54,842 bases of DNA, taken from assembly GCA_003978105.1 (NCBI GenBank), contig QOAO01000012.1:1-54842 (forward strand), in the 5' to 3' direction. Every line of letters begins with the position of its first letter. The stretch's first letter is position 1. Below, one piece after another: positions 17,390 to 26,785 of this stretch. The notes beneath the pieces were generated by a model. That model searched no databases. It saw only the letters and a program-made list of their open reading frames with translations, and was not told the origin of the DNA. Source of the DNA: Thermovibrio sp. (GTDB lineage Bacteria; Aquificota; Desulfurobacteriia; Desulfurobacteriales; Desulfurobacteriaceae). Made by a program: the position numbers and the translations under genes.

Positions 17390-18243
17390 TGACTAAGGAA
17401 GTAAGAACTGAGGATGGTTCTGTAACCCTCTTTTCTGAAAGGTTCAATGAGCCCTTCCACTCCGTAACGGCAGGTGCATTTACAGAGGCTGTAGAGAAGT
17501 TTTGTAGGCCTACAAGGGTAAGGGAAAAGGTAAGGAGGGGAAGGGTTAACCTCCTTGACGTCTGTTTTGGACTCGGCTACAACACAGTTGCATTTCTTGA
17601 AGAGGTCTTCTCCGAAAATCCAAGAGCAGAGGTTAGTATAGTTGGATTTGAGTTTGATTTATCCGTCATAAAACGTTCCCTCTCCATAAACTGGGGAAGT
17701 TACGAAAAGTGGAAGTGGGTTTTAAGGGAGATACTAAAAAATAGGGTTTGTGAAAAGGGAACGTTAACGCTTAACCTATCAACGCCTAAAATTAAATTGA
17801 AGGTTTATATAACAGAGGGTAGGGAATTTCTAAAGAGATTCTCGAAAAAGTTTGAGAAGTTTGCAGACGCCGTTTTTCACGACCCGTTCTCCCTCAAGGT
17901 CAATCCGGAGCTCTGGACGTTTGAGTTCTTTAAGGAGATAAGAAAGGCCGTAAAGGAGGATGGAATCTTAGCAACCTACTCATCCTCTACTGCCGTTAGG
18001 AGAGCCCTCCACATGGCCGGTTTTGGAGTTGTAGAGGGGGTAGCTGTTGGAAGAAAATCAAAATCAACAGTTGCATCCCCATCGTTCAAAACCAATTCAA
18101 AAATACTGAAAAAGTTTAAATTTATTAGCTCCATTCCTTTAAGGGACCCTAAACTTTCCGACCCTCCAGAGCTCATAAAGTCAAGAAGGGAAGGCTGTAT
18201 CTGGATTTTAAGGAGAGAATTAGGACTGGAAGTTATCTACTGA
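17389..18243 (+). CDS. MnmC/MnmD-like tRNA (5-methylaminomethyl-2-thiouridine) methyltransferase
   Basis: A 284-residue SAM-dependent methyltransferase of the DUF752 group, the methylase half of MnmC, which finishes the mnm5 group on wobble U34. Motifs: EDGSVTLFSERFNEPFHS at the N-terminus, SAM-binding LLDVCFGLGYNT, GFEFDLSVIKRS, and FHDPFSLKVNPELWTFEFF (catalytic region). There is no FAD oxidase domain, so this is the stand-alone form known from Aquificales and some Firmicutes. It starts at ATG inside the TAATG overlap. It lies in the same run as miaB. Confidence 0.85.
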   Translation: MTKEVRTEDGSVTLFSERFNEPFHSVTAGAFTEAVEKFCRPTRVREKVRRGRVNLLDVCFGLGYNTVAFLEEVFSENPRAEVSIVGFEFDLSVIKRSLSINWGSYEKWKWVLREILKNRVCEKGTLTLNLSTPKIKLKVYITEGREFLKRFSKKFEKFADAVFHDPFSLKVNPELWTFEFFKEIRKAVKEDGILATYSSSTAVRRALHMAGFGVVEGVAVGRKSKSTVASPSFKTNSKILKKFKFISSIPLRDPKLSDPPELIKSRREGCIWILRRELGLEVIY

Positions 18244-18289
18244 AAGGAATTAATTTAAGAATAGATACTAAAAAGTGAGGAGGGAAAGA

Positions 18290-18790
18290 ATGAAAAACTA
18301 CGTACCTGCAGGAAGGAAGGAGTACACATGGGAGAGTGACAATCCCTACTACGAAAAGAGGAAATATCCCGACCCAACGGTTTGTGAGGAGTGTGGAGCA
18401 GTTTTTAAGGATGGAAGGTGGCAGTGGCCTGAACAACTCTCAGAACCCGTTCCAGAGAACGCGAACAAAGCACTTTGTCCAGCATGCAGGAGAAAAAGGG
18501 ATAAGTATCCCGGAGGTTTTGTCTACCTAAGTGGAAAGTTCTTCAAGGAGCACAAGGAGGAAATTTTAAATAGAATAAAAAACGTAGTTGATGAAGTTAT
18601 GTCTTTAAGACCTCTTCAGAGAATTCTATGGGTCAGAGAGGAGGACGGTCAAACTGAAATAGCAACAACGAGCGAGCACCTGGCAAGGCACATAGGGGAG
18701 GCTGTCCAAAAGGCATTCAAAGGAAACTTTGAAGTTAAGTACAACGAGGGTGAAAAGTTAGCAAGGGTTTACTGGAACAGAGAACACTAA
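18290..18790 (+). CDS. Zinc-ribbon protein, BCAM0308-like
   Basis: 166 residues. The N-terminal domain has two cysteine pairs, CEECG and CPACRRKRDKYPGGFV, forming a treble-clef or NMD3-like zinc ribbon. The rest is alpha/beta with EILNRIKNVVDE and ARHIGEAVQKAFKG segments, resembling the BCAM0308 family often found in chemolithotrophs. The function is unknown; RNA or ribosome contact is a guess from the ribbon type. ATG 18290 follows GAGGAGGG; an in-frame GTG 15 nt earlier would use up that site. The gene ends at a shared terminator. Confidence 0.7.
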   Translation: MKNYVPAGRKEYTWESDNPYYEKRKYPDPTVCEECGAVFKDGRWQWPEQLSEPVPENANKALCPACRRKRDKYPGGFVYLSGKFFKEHKEEILNRIKNVVDEVMSLRPLQRILWVREEDGQTEIATTSEHLARHIGEAVQKAFKGNFEVKYNEGEKLARVYWNREH

Positions 18791-18796
18791 TAAAAA

Positions 18797-18817
18797 AAGC
18801 CCCCTTTAAGGGGGCTT
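18797..18817 (-). terminator. Bidirectional intrinsic terminator between the zinc-ribbon gene and atpE
   Basis: AAGCCCCCT (18797-18805), loop TTA, AGGGGGCTT (18809-18817). On the minus strand it is followed by seven T, a strong terminator for atpE. On the plus strand the tail is TTCACTTTT, weaker. Confidence 0.85.
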
Positions 18818-18840
18818 CACTTTTAGCAGATATCTCAGAA

Positions 18841-19206
<366 letters not shown>

Positions 19207-19209
19207 CTA

Positions 19210-19881
19210 TTAATATCCTACATGCTCCTCTTCGTGTTCTTCAATAGCTGTTGCAATGTAAACTACTGTCAGAATACAGAATATAAAGGTCTGCAGGAAA
19301 CTGTTTGCAAATACAATGAACTCTCCCGCAGTCGGCACCAAGAACGGAATCAACATGAGGAGAACCAAAACAACCATTTCATCGCCGAACATGTTTCCAA
19401 AGAGACGGAAGGAGAGAGAGAGAATCCTTGAAAGGTGGGATACAACCTCAATTGGGAACATCAAAGGAGCCATCCAGGGAATCGGACCGGCAAAGTGTTT
19501 GAAGTAGTTAACGACACCGTGTTTCTTAATTCCCTCATAATTGTAGACCAAAAACGAAATTATTGCAAGAGCAAGGGTAGTATTGAGGTTTGCAGTAGGT
19601 TGAGAAAGTCCCGGTATCAGTCCCATTAGGTTTCCACACAGAATGAAGACTGCAAGCCCAGAGATGAGGGGGAAGAACTTTCTTCCATAACTTCCCATTG
19701 CATCTTCAAGTGTATAAACGATGAATGAAGTTAAGGCTTCAAAGGTATACTGTACCCTATCGGGGAATTTTTTGAGGTTCTTTCCAAGAATGTAGGAGAA
19801 TGTAAGTACAACTGCCATCATGAGCCACGTCATTGTTATGTGGTCGGGAATTCCCACAATCTTTATTACGCTTCCTTCCAT
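19210..19881 (-). CDS. atpB: ATP synthase F0 subunit a
   Basis: Membrane stator subunit forming the two proton half-channels. Five to six hydrophobic segments are visible. The essential Arg is in SFRLFGNMFGDE (Arg159 from my start), preceded by FPIEVVSHLSRILSLS, and NLMGLIPGL is also typical. I start at ATG 19881 (MEGSVIK) with GGAGTGGAGG just upstream; a GTG 9 nt earlier is the alternative. The start lies inside the upstream AtpI-like gene, implying coupling. Confidence 0.95.
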   Translation of the reverse strand: MEGSVIKIVGIPDHITMTWLMMAVVLTFSYILGKNLKKFPDRVQYTFEALTSFIVYTLEDAMGSYGRKFFPLISGLAVFILCGNLMGLIPGLSQPTANLNTTLALAIISFLVYNYEGIKKHGVVNYFKHFAGPIPWMAPLMFPIEVVSHLSRILSLSFRLFGNMFGDEMVVLVLLMLIPFLVPTAGEFIVFANSFLQTFIFCILTVVYIATAIEEHEEEHVGY

Positions 19882-20249
19882 TTCCTCCACTCCTTACGAT
19901 GGACTAAGACTGATAAAAAGAGTCCTATTTGACTGAGTATGACCGCGGAAATTATAGCAAAGAAGTCAACAGGAGTAAACAGAGAAAAACCGACCAAAAT
20001 CAAGAGAACCGATAGGTATCTCCACATAAAGCCGCTCTTAGGAAAGACACCTAATCTAACGAGCTTCGGTAGTTTCCTTGAAAACCTAACTAATTGGAAA
20101 TAGTCAACAGCAACTACAGCATAACCTAAAACAAAAGATAGGGAAAAAACGGAAAATCCCTTTAGCAGAACAGAAACAGTAACCCCCAAGACAAAGAGAA
20201 AGGCCTCTATCTTGATAAATAGGGATAAAAAGCTCTCAAACTCCCTCAT
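19866..20249 (-). CDS. ATP synthase subunit I-like membrane protein (AtpI/AtpR type)
   Basis: 127 residues with four predicted membrane helices (about 8-30, 34-54, 73-95, 98-115) and a basic C-terminus ending HRKEWRKWKEA. Position just before atpB, the four-helix layout and the RFSRKLPKL loop fit subunit I of F-ATPases, which helps assemble the c ring or bring Mg2+. Direct sequence similarity is weak, as is normal for this family. It overlaps both the AtpZ-like gene (4 nt) and atpB (16 nt). Confidence 0.65.
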   Translation of the reverse strand: MREFESFLSLFIKIEAFLFVLGVTVSVLLKGFSVFSLSFVLGYAVVAVDYFQLVRFSRKLPKLVRLGVFPKSGFMWRYLSVLLILVGFSLFTPVDFFAIISAVILSQIGLFLSVLVHRKEWRKWKEA

Positions 20250-20455
20250 TTGGAAATCTTCCTAATTTCCCTATAAACGTTCTTAAATCCAGCAGCTAAA
20301 CCTATAAAGAACCAGAAAATTGTCAACCACGGAAACGTTCTCAGTTTCTTATCAAGCCAGTAACCTATACCAAGACCAATAAAGATGGCGAGGGCAAACT
20401 GGACCCCCACCATCATATAGGACGTTCTCTCTATGTAGTCCTTTAACTTTCCCAA
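20246..20455 (-). CDS. AtpZ/AtpI-like F0F1-ATPase assembly protein
   Basis: 69 residues with two membrane helices: VGVQFALAIFIGLGIGYWLDKKL and WLTIFWFFIGLAAGFKNVYREI. The G(I/L)GIGYWLDKxxxT...GxxAGFxNVYR pattern is that of the ATPase_gene1/AtpZ family placed first in atp operons. The start is TTG 20455 with GGGG about 6 nt upstream, 12 nt after hemL. Confidence 0.85.
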   Translation of the reverse strand: MGKLKDYIERTSYMMVGVQFALAIFIGLGIGYWLDKKLRTFPWLTIFWFFIGLAAGFKNVYREIRKISK

Positions 20456-20467
20456 GTTAACCCCGAA

Positions 20468-21769
20468 TTAGAGTATTTCCCTTACCTCTTTAAAGGCAAC
20501 TTCAGCTGCCTTTACCGTTTTCTCAATATCCTCGTCCGTATGGGCAGTTGAAACAAAGGCTACCTCAAACTGGGAGGGAGCTAAGTAAACTCCCTGTTCC
20601 AACATCTTCCTGAAGAACCTTGCATAAGCTTTCGTATTTGAGGTCAGTGCATCCTGATAGTTCTTTACATCAACTGGGGTAAAGTAGACAATAGAGATAC
20701 TCTCAATACTCTTAAAGCAGAGCTTATCGTAAACCCCTGCGGCCTTTGCAGCTTCTTTCATTCCCTCTGAAAGTTTTTTTCCTCTCTCTCTTAGCTCCTC
20801 GTAAACTCCCGGTTTTTTTAACTCTTCAAGGGTCTTGATTCCTGCAATCATTGCAAGGGGATTACCAGATAGCGTTCCTGCCTGGTAAACAGGTCCTTCG
20901 GGAGCCAGGTAGTCCATTATTTCTGCCCTCCCACCAAAGGCTCCAACGGGAAGGCCTCCTCCGATAATCTTTCCAAAACAGGATAGGTCTGGAGTAACTC
21001 CAAAGTACTCCTGAGCTCCCCCGAGGGAAAGCCTAAAACCTGTAATAACTTCGTCAAATATGAGAACTATTCCCCTGTCAGCAGTGAGTTCCCTGACGTT
21101 TTCTAAGAAACCGGGCTCTGGAATTATGAGTCCCGCATTTGCCATTACCGGTTCCATTATAACTGCTGCAATGTCATCCCCGTACTCATCAACAACCCTT
21201 TTTAAAGCATCAATATCGTTAAAGGGAACTGTAATTGTATGTTTTGCAAAGTCCTTGGGAATTCCAGGACTTGTAGGAACGCCAAAAGTTGTAAGTCCAG
21301 AACCGGCCTTTACAAGTAGTGCATCAACGTGGCCGTGGTAGCCCCCTTCAAACTTTACAACCTTGTTTCTTCCCGTGTATCCCCTTGCGAGCCTTATTGC
21401 AGACATGGTTGCTTCCGTTCCCGAATTGACCATTCTAACCTTTTCTACAGAGGGAACGGCTTCAACTATCATTTTGGCAAGTTTAACTTCAAGTTCTGTT
21501 GGAGCTCCATAGCTCGTTCCCTTCTCAGCCTGTTCCTTTATTGCCTCAACCACACTCGGATGGGCATGACCCAAAATCATGGGTCCCCACGAACAGACGT
21601 AGTCTATGTATTCATTTCCATCGACATCCCAGATGTGAGAACCCTTTGCCCTCTCGATAAACCGCGGAGTTTCTCCTACCGATTTAAATGCCCTAACGGG
21701 ACTGTTTACTCCTCCTGGAATGTACTTTTTGGCCTCCTCAAAGAGCTCCTTTGAACGGCTAACTTTCAT
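20468..21769 (-). CDS. hemL: Glutamate-1-semialdehyde 2,1-aminomutase
   Basis: PLP enzyme making 5-aminolevulinate in the C5 tetrapyrrole pathway. Landmarks: [58 protein letters not shown] and the PLP-binding Lys267 in [19 protein letters not shown]. 433 residues, normal. ATG 21769 follows AGGAGGAG. It lies between the NicO-type transporter and the F0 genes in the long minus-strand run. Confidence 0.97.
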   Translation of the reverse strand: MKVSRSKELFEEAKKYIPGGVNSPVRAFKSVGETPRFIERAKGSHIWDVDGNEYIDYVCSWGPMILGHAHPSVVEAIKEQAEKGTSYGAPTELEVKLAKMIVEAVPSVEKVRMVNSGTEATMSAIRLARGYTGRNKVVKFEGGYHGHVDALLVKAGSGLTTFGVPTSPGIPKDFAKHTITVPFNDIDALKRVVDEYGDDIAAVIMEPVMANAGLIIPEPGFLENVRELTADRGIVLIFDEVITGFRLSLGGAQEYFGVTPDLSCFGKIIGGGLPVGAFGGRAEIMDYLAPEGPVYQAGTLSGNPLAMIAGIKTLEELKKPGVYEELRERGKKLSEGMKEAAKAAGVYDKLCFKSIESISIVYFTPVDVKNYQDALTSNTKAYARFFRKMLEQGVYLAPSQFEVAFVSTAHTDEDIEKTVKAAEVAFKEVREIL

Positions 21770-21793
21770 ACTCCTCCTCCTTCTGTAATTTGA

Positions 21794-23047
21794 CTAAGTA
21801 AGTTTAACAACTGATTGAACTATAAAGGCAATTCCAACAAAGATTACAATTAAGGGAGATAAGAGAAATGCCAATTTTCCAAACCTATTAAACGCATCTT
21901 CGAGAAACTTAAAACCTAAAAGGGTAAGTGATGAAATCAAGAAGAGGGTTAGAGCAATTCCAAAGCTGAAGAATACGATTACGAACAAACCCAAAAGAAC
22001 CTTTTTGAGGGCAATAGAGACCAAAAGGATAACTATTGCAGATGGACAGGGAACAATTCCACCTGTAATTCCAGAAATTAGAAGGTCTTTGTAAGAAGGT
22101 GAAAAACTAGGATAATGATGACGGTGGTGATGGCCAAAAAGAGCTTTACTGTTTCTCACGGTCATCCAATAGCCAACGAGAACTATTGTTACTCCTGATA
22201 GAAGCTGAATAAAGTTGTAATACTTTTTTACATTCAGGTAAGGTTCTAAAAAGAAAATTAGAAGTCCAAAAACTAAAACGCTAAAAACGTGAGTAATGGC
22301 AGTAATAATTGATAGAATAAAAGCATCCTTTAATCTTGCTCTGCTTCCAACGAGAAAGGCGGAAATTAGGGTTTTACCATGGCCTGGACTTAGAGCGTGA
22401 ACCATTCCCAGAAAGAGGGCAACGAAGAAAAATAGAACTTCAAAATTCTGAGATTTTAAATTCCCTATTAGTTTTTTCTGCGGATATTCCCAAAAAGTCC
22501 TGCTACGTAAGGGAAAAGAAGATTTGGAAGGACTGAGTTGAGCATAGAGCTCCCATGGATGCTTCCCCAAATGGGCTGTTGGATTCAAAGAAGCATCTAT
22601 GAGAAATTCTATTCTATCTTTAGGACCTTTTTTTAAAAAATTGTTATCGGAAAAGAAATAGTTTCCTGCCCCGTCCAATACTACAGAGAAAGAAGCTGTT
22701 ACACCGTATATCCAGCCTAACGGATTGGGTTTTATATCCGATGCAACAATCCTATATTTGAACTGCTGGCCATCCTTCAGAATAACAATATTCTTAAACA
22801 ATGTATCCTTGAGCTTATTGAGTAAGAGGTTGAGTTCATAAATACTTAGTTTTCCATCTCCATTAATGTCTGGCTTTAGAATCAAAATTCCAGAATCTGT
22901 TGTAAGTTTTATTTTTAATAGAACCTGCTTATTAAAGGATTCAAAGTAGCAAGTTTCATAAACTTGCCCAAAAGTATGGGAACAGGCTGAGGAAAAGGAA
23001 CTAATAGAAACGCTTATAATTAATAATAATCTGGTAAAGATGTTCAT
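21794..23047 (-). CDS. NicO/RcnA-family nickel-cobalt transporter with EF-hand-like periplasmic domain
   Basis: 417 residues. A signal-like N-terminus is followed by about 180 extracytoplasmic residues containing a calcium EF-hand-like loop DINGDGKLSIYEL (60-72). The C-terminal half has about six membrane helices with the family motif GMVHALSPGHGKT (near 217-226), a His-rich loop FGHHHRHHYP and GITGGIVPCPSA. These motifs define NicO/HoxN-like efflux or uptake transporters for Ni or Co. Direction of transport cannot be told. The start overlaps the end of the PelB barrel gene by 47 nt, with GGGGA as ribosome binding site, so it is tied to the pel operon; hemL follows 24 nt later. Confidence 0.8.
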   Translation of the reverse strand: MNIFTRLLLIISVSISSFSSACSHTFGQVYETCYFESFNKQVLLKIKLTTDSGILILKPDINGDGKLSIYELNLLLNKLKDTLFKNIVILKDGQQFKYRIVASDIKPNPLGWIYGVTASFSVVLDGAGNYFFSDNNFLKKGPKDRIEFLIDASLNPTAHLGKHPWELYAQLSPSKSSFPLRSRTFWEYPQKKLIGNLKSQNFEVLFFFVALFLGMVHALSPGHGKTLISAFLVGSRARLKDAFILSIITAITHVFSVLVFGLLIFFLEPYLNVKKYYNFIQLLSGVTIVLVGYWMTVRNSKALFGHHHRHHYPSFSPSYKDLLISGITGGIVPCPSAIVILLVSIALKKVLLGLFVIVFFSFGIALTLFLISSLTLLGFKFLEDAFNRFGKLAFLLSPLIVIFVGIAFIVQSVVKLT

Positions 23048-25751
23048 TTACTTTCCCCGCATTGTGGGAGCTCTGAAGTTCTAATCGTAGCATATCCCCA
23101 TGAAAAAGTTCTCCCCCTACTCCTCCCGAAATATTGAATCCCCAACCATACTTAGAATTGTGAAGAATTGAACCACTTAAAAAAGGTTTCCAATCTCTCG
23201 TAAAAGAACTTACTCTACTATAGCCGATGTTACCTTCCAACCCAAGAGTTGTTGAATCCTCAGGAACAGGGCTTCCTACATGTGTCATTATATTTCCTAT
23301 GTTACCGAGCTTTCCCGTTGCTCTATACTTTCCAAGTAAGAAAAAGGGTCTAATTGAAATATCAGGATAACCAGACTTCAAGGTATATGTAAATCCAAGA
23401 GAAGCTTCCCTTCCATAACCAACTGTACTACCACTTTGGGATTTATACTTCTTATAGTTCAGTCCTAAATCCAAGCCATACCTTGTTCTCGAAAGGGAGA
23501 GTGTTGTTGTAAACTTATTCTCCATTCCACCCAGGTAGAGATAGACCGTATCGGAGCTCTCTTTATTAAAATCTCCTGAAAAGGATAGACTTAACTCATT
23601 AATAACGTGTGACTGAAGAGAAAAACCAAAATTTGTAAATGTTCTATCCTTTATATAGTTTAGAAAGTGAAATTCGCAACTTCCCAAAGAGAATAATTTT
23701 TCCACCTTTAATCCCAAGAAATTTGTTTTGAAAGATTTTAGTAAAGTAGTTTTATCTTTATTAATAGGACTGCTAACACCCACGTAAGTCCAAAGGTTTA
23801 TTCCTTTTTCAACCAGCGAATTTTTGTTAACAAAATCCACTTTAAATTCTCTGTATCCACTTCTTGAAAGGATTTTGGGGGATATTGAAACATAACTTGA
23901 GTATGAGTTAACGAGCTGAACGAATTTGTGGTAAAGCTTAACGTTAAATCTATTATTTTCCAAACTATTAAACGTCCTACTTATCGCATCTTTTATTCTA
24001 CCAATTTCCTCTTCAGCAGTTACCAAATCCTCAACAGATAAGAGACCAGAATACTTTTTAATTGTTCTTTTTGTTTGGTACATATCAAACTGGTCAAGAG
24101 CTATGCTCAATTTCATCCAAGGAGAAAGTTTATACCTCTTTCTATTCCATAAGAACATAACTTTTGCTTTTTCATCCATATTTAGCAGATAACTTAAGTA
24201 TAATTCTCTGTATTCTTTCTCTGCCAAAAAAGAAGATGCTTCTTGTAATAAACATTCATACTTTGCAGGTGGATAGAAGTAAGAAGCTAAGTAGAGAAAA
24301 TCGTAAATAAAATCCCTCTTCTTTAAAAGAGATGGATTTTTCTTAAGTTTTTCCTCCAATTTTTTGAAAATGAAATATCTTAGTCTCTTTGCTTCCTCTT
24401 TCTTTCCCGAAAGAGAAAGAACTTCCGCATAGAGTAGTGGATTTTTCTCCCTTCTTCCCTCTAAGAGTTTTAAAGCCATCTGGGAATTTCTTAGTTTTAG
24501 ATAAGCTAAGGCGAAAGGAACTGGTATCTTACTTTCGTACCTCTGATATTTCCTTACTAATTCCTTTAAACCTTTAAAGTCGTTCAAGTCTGATTTCATA
24601 TAGATTAAGTATGTAATAACTGAAGGAGAGGGAGAATTTTTTAATCTATCCTCTATTAACTTGTTAACCAAAGAATATTTTCCCATTTTAGATAAAACTT
24701 TTAAATAACTAACAAAAAGATAATCGTTTCGTAATAGTTTCTTTCTATCATTTTCTCTAAGCTTAGAGATTATCTTTAAAAATTCTTCATAGTTCTTCTT
24801 TTGAAGCAGATAATCCAGAATCGTAGGTATTACTTCCAGCGAATCAAACTTTCTGTAAAACTTCAGCCCCAAAGAAACCATTCTTTGAGGACAACAAAAT
24901 TTATAAATGAAAATAAGTCTGTAGAAATCTTCCCATCTACTCTGGTTTAACTTTATGAGAGTTTCTGAAGCTTTCCTAACAGAGGAAAAATCGTTGAGCA
25001 TCCATCCTAAATCTGAGAGATTCTGAAGAAGCTTGACAGCATACTTATCCTTAAGATTAAGATGTTTGAACCCCTCATTAAGAATAAGGAGAGATTTCTT
25101 AAATTTTTTCATTGAATAGTATATTGAGGCTTTTAATAGATAAGCTCTCATATTTCTAGAATTTAAAATGAGAACTCTGTTAATATCCTTTAGAGCCCCC
25201 TTCCAATCCCCTATCATCAACCTTATGTCTGCAGCCATAAGAAGATACTTCTGTTTACCCTTCTCTTCCAAGAAGGAAAGCAACGAACCAATGTCTCCAA
25301 CTCCTCCGTAGATGGAAATAACAAGATTATCAGGAACATTTTTTACGTAGGGTAACAGGGACTTAGCCAAATCAAATCTATTTGTTTCTATTGCTAAATG
25401 AAAAAGTTCCTCTGCAATTTTCCTGTCCTTAGAAAGTTCAAACGCTTTTTTAAGATACGGAAGAGCCTCTGATGCTCTATTTGTCCAAACAAGAATCTTT
25501 CCTAACCATTTGTACCAGTAAGAGTTGTTGGGATTAATAGCTATTCCTTTCCTAACTACTTTTTCTGCAAGGGATAAATCACGGGAACTTAGTGCTGCAT
25601 TTAAAAGTAGTTTCAGTATATCCTCTAATTCTCTTCTATTTTTATAATTAATTTCACACGATTTCGACCTATTTGAATGTTCAGAAGAAGCAATTACAAC
25701 TTCCACAGGTAATACAAGTAAAATTAGTAAGACTATAAATTTCTTTAGCAT
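23001..25751 (-). CDS. PelB C-terminal part: secreted TPR protein with outer-membrane beta-barrel
   Basis: 916 residues. An own signal peptide (basic start, IVLLILLVLPVEVVIASS) is followed by about 550 residues of helix-pair repeats of TPR type (AINPNNSYWYKWLGKILVWTN is a clear unit), then about 300 residues of alternating beta strands ending in a terminal aromatic (INYKRFY), as expected for a porin barrel. In Pseudomonas, PelB is one ~1190-residue protein whose TPRs bind PelA and whose 16-strand barrel exports Pel. Here it follows a separate N-terminal gene, overlapping by 7 nt. Family assignment rests mainly on the surrounding pel genes plus architecture. Confidence 0.75.
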   Translation of the reverse strand: MLKKFIVLLILLVLPVEVVIASSEHSNRSKSCEINYKNRRELEDILKLLLNAALSSRDLSLAEKVVRKGIAINPNNSYWYKWLGKILVWTNRASEALPYLKKAFELSKDRKIAEELFHLAIETNRFDLAKSLLPYVKNVPDNLVISIYGGVGDIGSLLSFLEEKGKQKYLLMAADIRLMIGDWKGALKDINRVLILNSRNMRAYLLKASIYYSMKKFKKSLLILNEGFKHLNLKDKYAVKLLQNLSDLGWMLNDFSSVRKASETLIKLNQSRWEDFYRLIFIYKFCCPQRMVSLGLKFYRKFDSLEVIPTILDYLLQKKNYEEFLKIISKLRENDRKKLLRNDYLFVSYLKVLSKMGKYSLVNKLIEDRLKNSPSPSVITYLIYMKSDLNDFKGLKELVRKYQRYESKIPVPFALAYLKLRNSQMALKLLEGRREKNPLLYAEVLSLSGKKEEAKRLRYFIFKKLEEKLKKNPSLLKKRDFIYDFLYLASYFYPPAKYECLLQEASSFLAEKEYRELYLSYLLNMDEKAKVMFLWNRKRYKLSPWMKLSIALDQFDMYQTKRTIKKYSGLLSVEDLVTAEEEIGRIKDAISRTFNSLENNRFNVKLYHKFVQLVNSYSSYVSISPKILSRSGYREFKVDFVNKNSLVEKGINLWTYVGVSSPINKDKTTLLKSFKTNFLGLKVEKLFSLGSCEFHFLNYIKDRTFTNFGFSLQSHVINELSLSFSGDFNKESSDTVYLYLGGMENKFTTTLSLSRTRYGLDLGLNYKKYKSQSGSTVGYGREASLGFTYTLKSGYPDISIRPFFLLGKYRATGKLGNIGNIMTHVGSPVPEDSTTLGLEGNIGYSRVSSFTRDWKPFLSGSILHNSKYGWGFNISGGVGGELFHGDMLRLELQSSHNAGKVNEHLYQIIINYKRFY

Positions 25752-26785
25752 TTTTCTACCTTAGAAAAGATTTCACGGGATAACCAATCTACAAAGGAAG
25801 AATCTCCAGTAGCTAATGCGGAATTCAAAAGAAATTTTATAAATTCAGGAGTATTTGATAACTGTAATCCATACCTTCTTATTAAAACCTTAACCTTCTT
25901 ATAATCTGAATTCCAAAGTGCACGCTCTATTGCTAATTTTAACACCTTCTGCTTCATCCTTAAGTTCTCATTTCCTTCAAGAACTTGCTTAACAAATCTG
26001 TTGAATTTTCTAGTATTTTTCGTTTTAAGATAAAGAAAAACCAAAGTTTTCCAATACTTTTTCATCAAAGTAGGACTAGCTTCTAAACAAGCTATGGCTA
26101 AACTGTAATTCTTTTTGGAAAAGGCAATTTGATAAGCTACAACTTTATATCTATCTGGTAGTTTTTTAATAGAAATCTCCTTAAGAATACTGTAAGCTAA
26201 ATCAATTTTTCCAATTTCAACTGCCTTTACAAAAGCTTTTATTTCCCAATTATTGTTAAATCTTGACAGCAATAGAGCTATTTTCAATGACTCTTCAGGA
26301 AAATACATTTTTTCAGAAAATTTATAAAGATACAAGAGCTTTTGAAGATTATCTTTATATCTTTGAAGTGCTAAAATAATTAAGTCTTCTATTCTTTTTC
26401 TTATTAAAGCCTTCCTCTCTTGACTTTTACAAGAAAAAAACAGAGCTTCATACAACTTAAAAGATAAAAATAAAGCTCTATCTTTTAAATTATCCGGTAT
26501 GAGGCTGAAGTTTACCGTATTCATTTCTTTCAAAGCTCTATCTAACTCACCCTTTTTTGTAAGTTCTATAGCTAATTTTAAATGTATTAACGGGTCATCA
26601 CTAACTTTTTCCAGGGCTTGAAGATAGGATATTAATAAATCAGTATTTATATTTTCCTCCTCTAAAATCTTTTCTTTGAGATTCCATGGGAAAAGAATAA
26701 CAGATAGAAAAACTACTATAACTACAAAAACAAAAAGCTCCAAATTAGATACTATATCACTTAGAGCAAATGACCTTGAATTCAA
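25745..26785 (-). CDS. PelB N-terminal part: membrane-anchored TPR protein
   Basis: 346 residues. One membrane helix (about 15-33, rich in Val/Phe) follows a short cytoplasmic tail, then helix-pair repeats such as DDPLIHLKLAIELTKKGELDRAL (a TPR unit). This corresponds to the N-terminal membrane anchor and first TPRs of Pseudomonas PelB. The start is probably TTG 26785, 29 nt inside the end of pelA; an internal TTG at about 16 codons is an alternative. The stop overlaps the start of the barrel gene. Since the second gene has its own signal peptide and start, this looks like a real gene split rather than a frameshift. Confidence 0.7.
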   Translation of the reverse strand: MNSRSFALSDIVSNLELFVFVVIVVFLSVILFPWNLKEKILEEENINTDLLISYLQALEKVSDDPLIHLKLAIELTKKGELDRALKEMNTVNFSLIPDNLKDRALFLSFKLYEALFFSCKSQERKALIRKRIEDLIILALQRYKDNLQKLLYLYKFSEKMYFPEESLKIALLLSRFNNNWEIKAFVKAVEIGKIDLAYSILKEISIKKLPDRYKVVAYQIAFSKKNYSLAIACLEASPTLMKKYWKTLVFLYLKTKNTRKFNRFVKQVLEGNENLRMKQKVLKLAIERALWNSDYKKVKVLIRRYGLQLSNTPEFIKFLLNSALATGDSSFVDWLSREIFSKVEKC

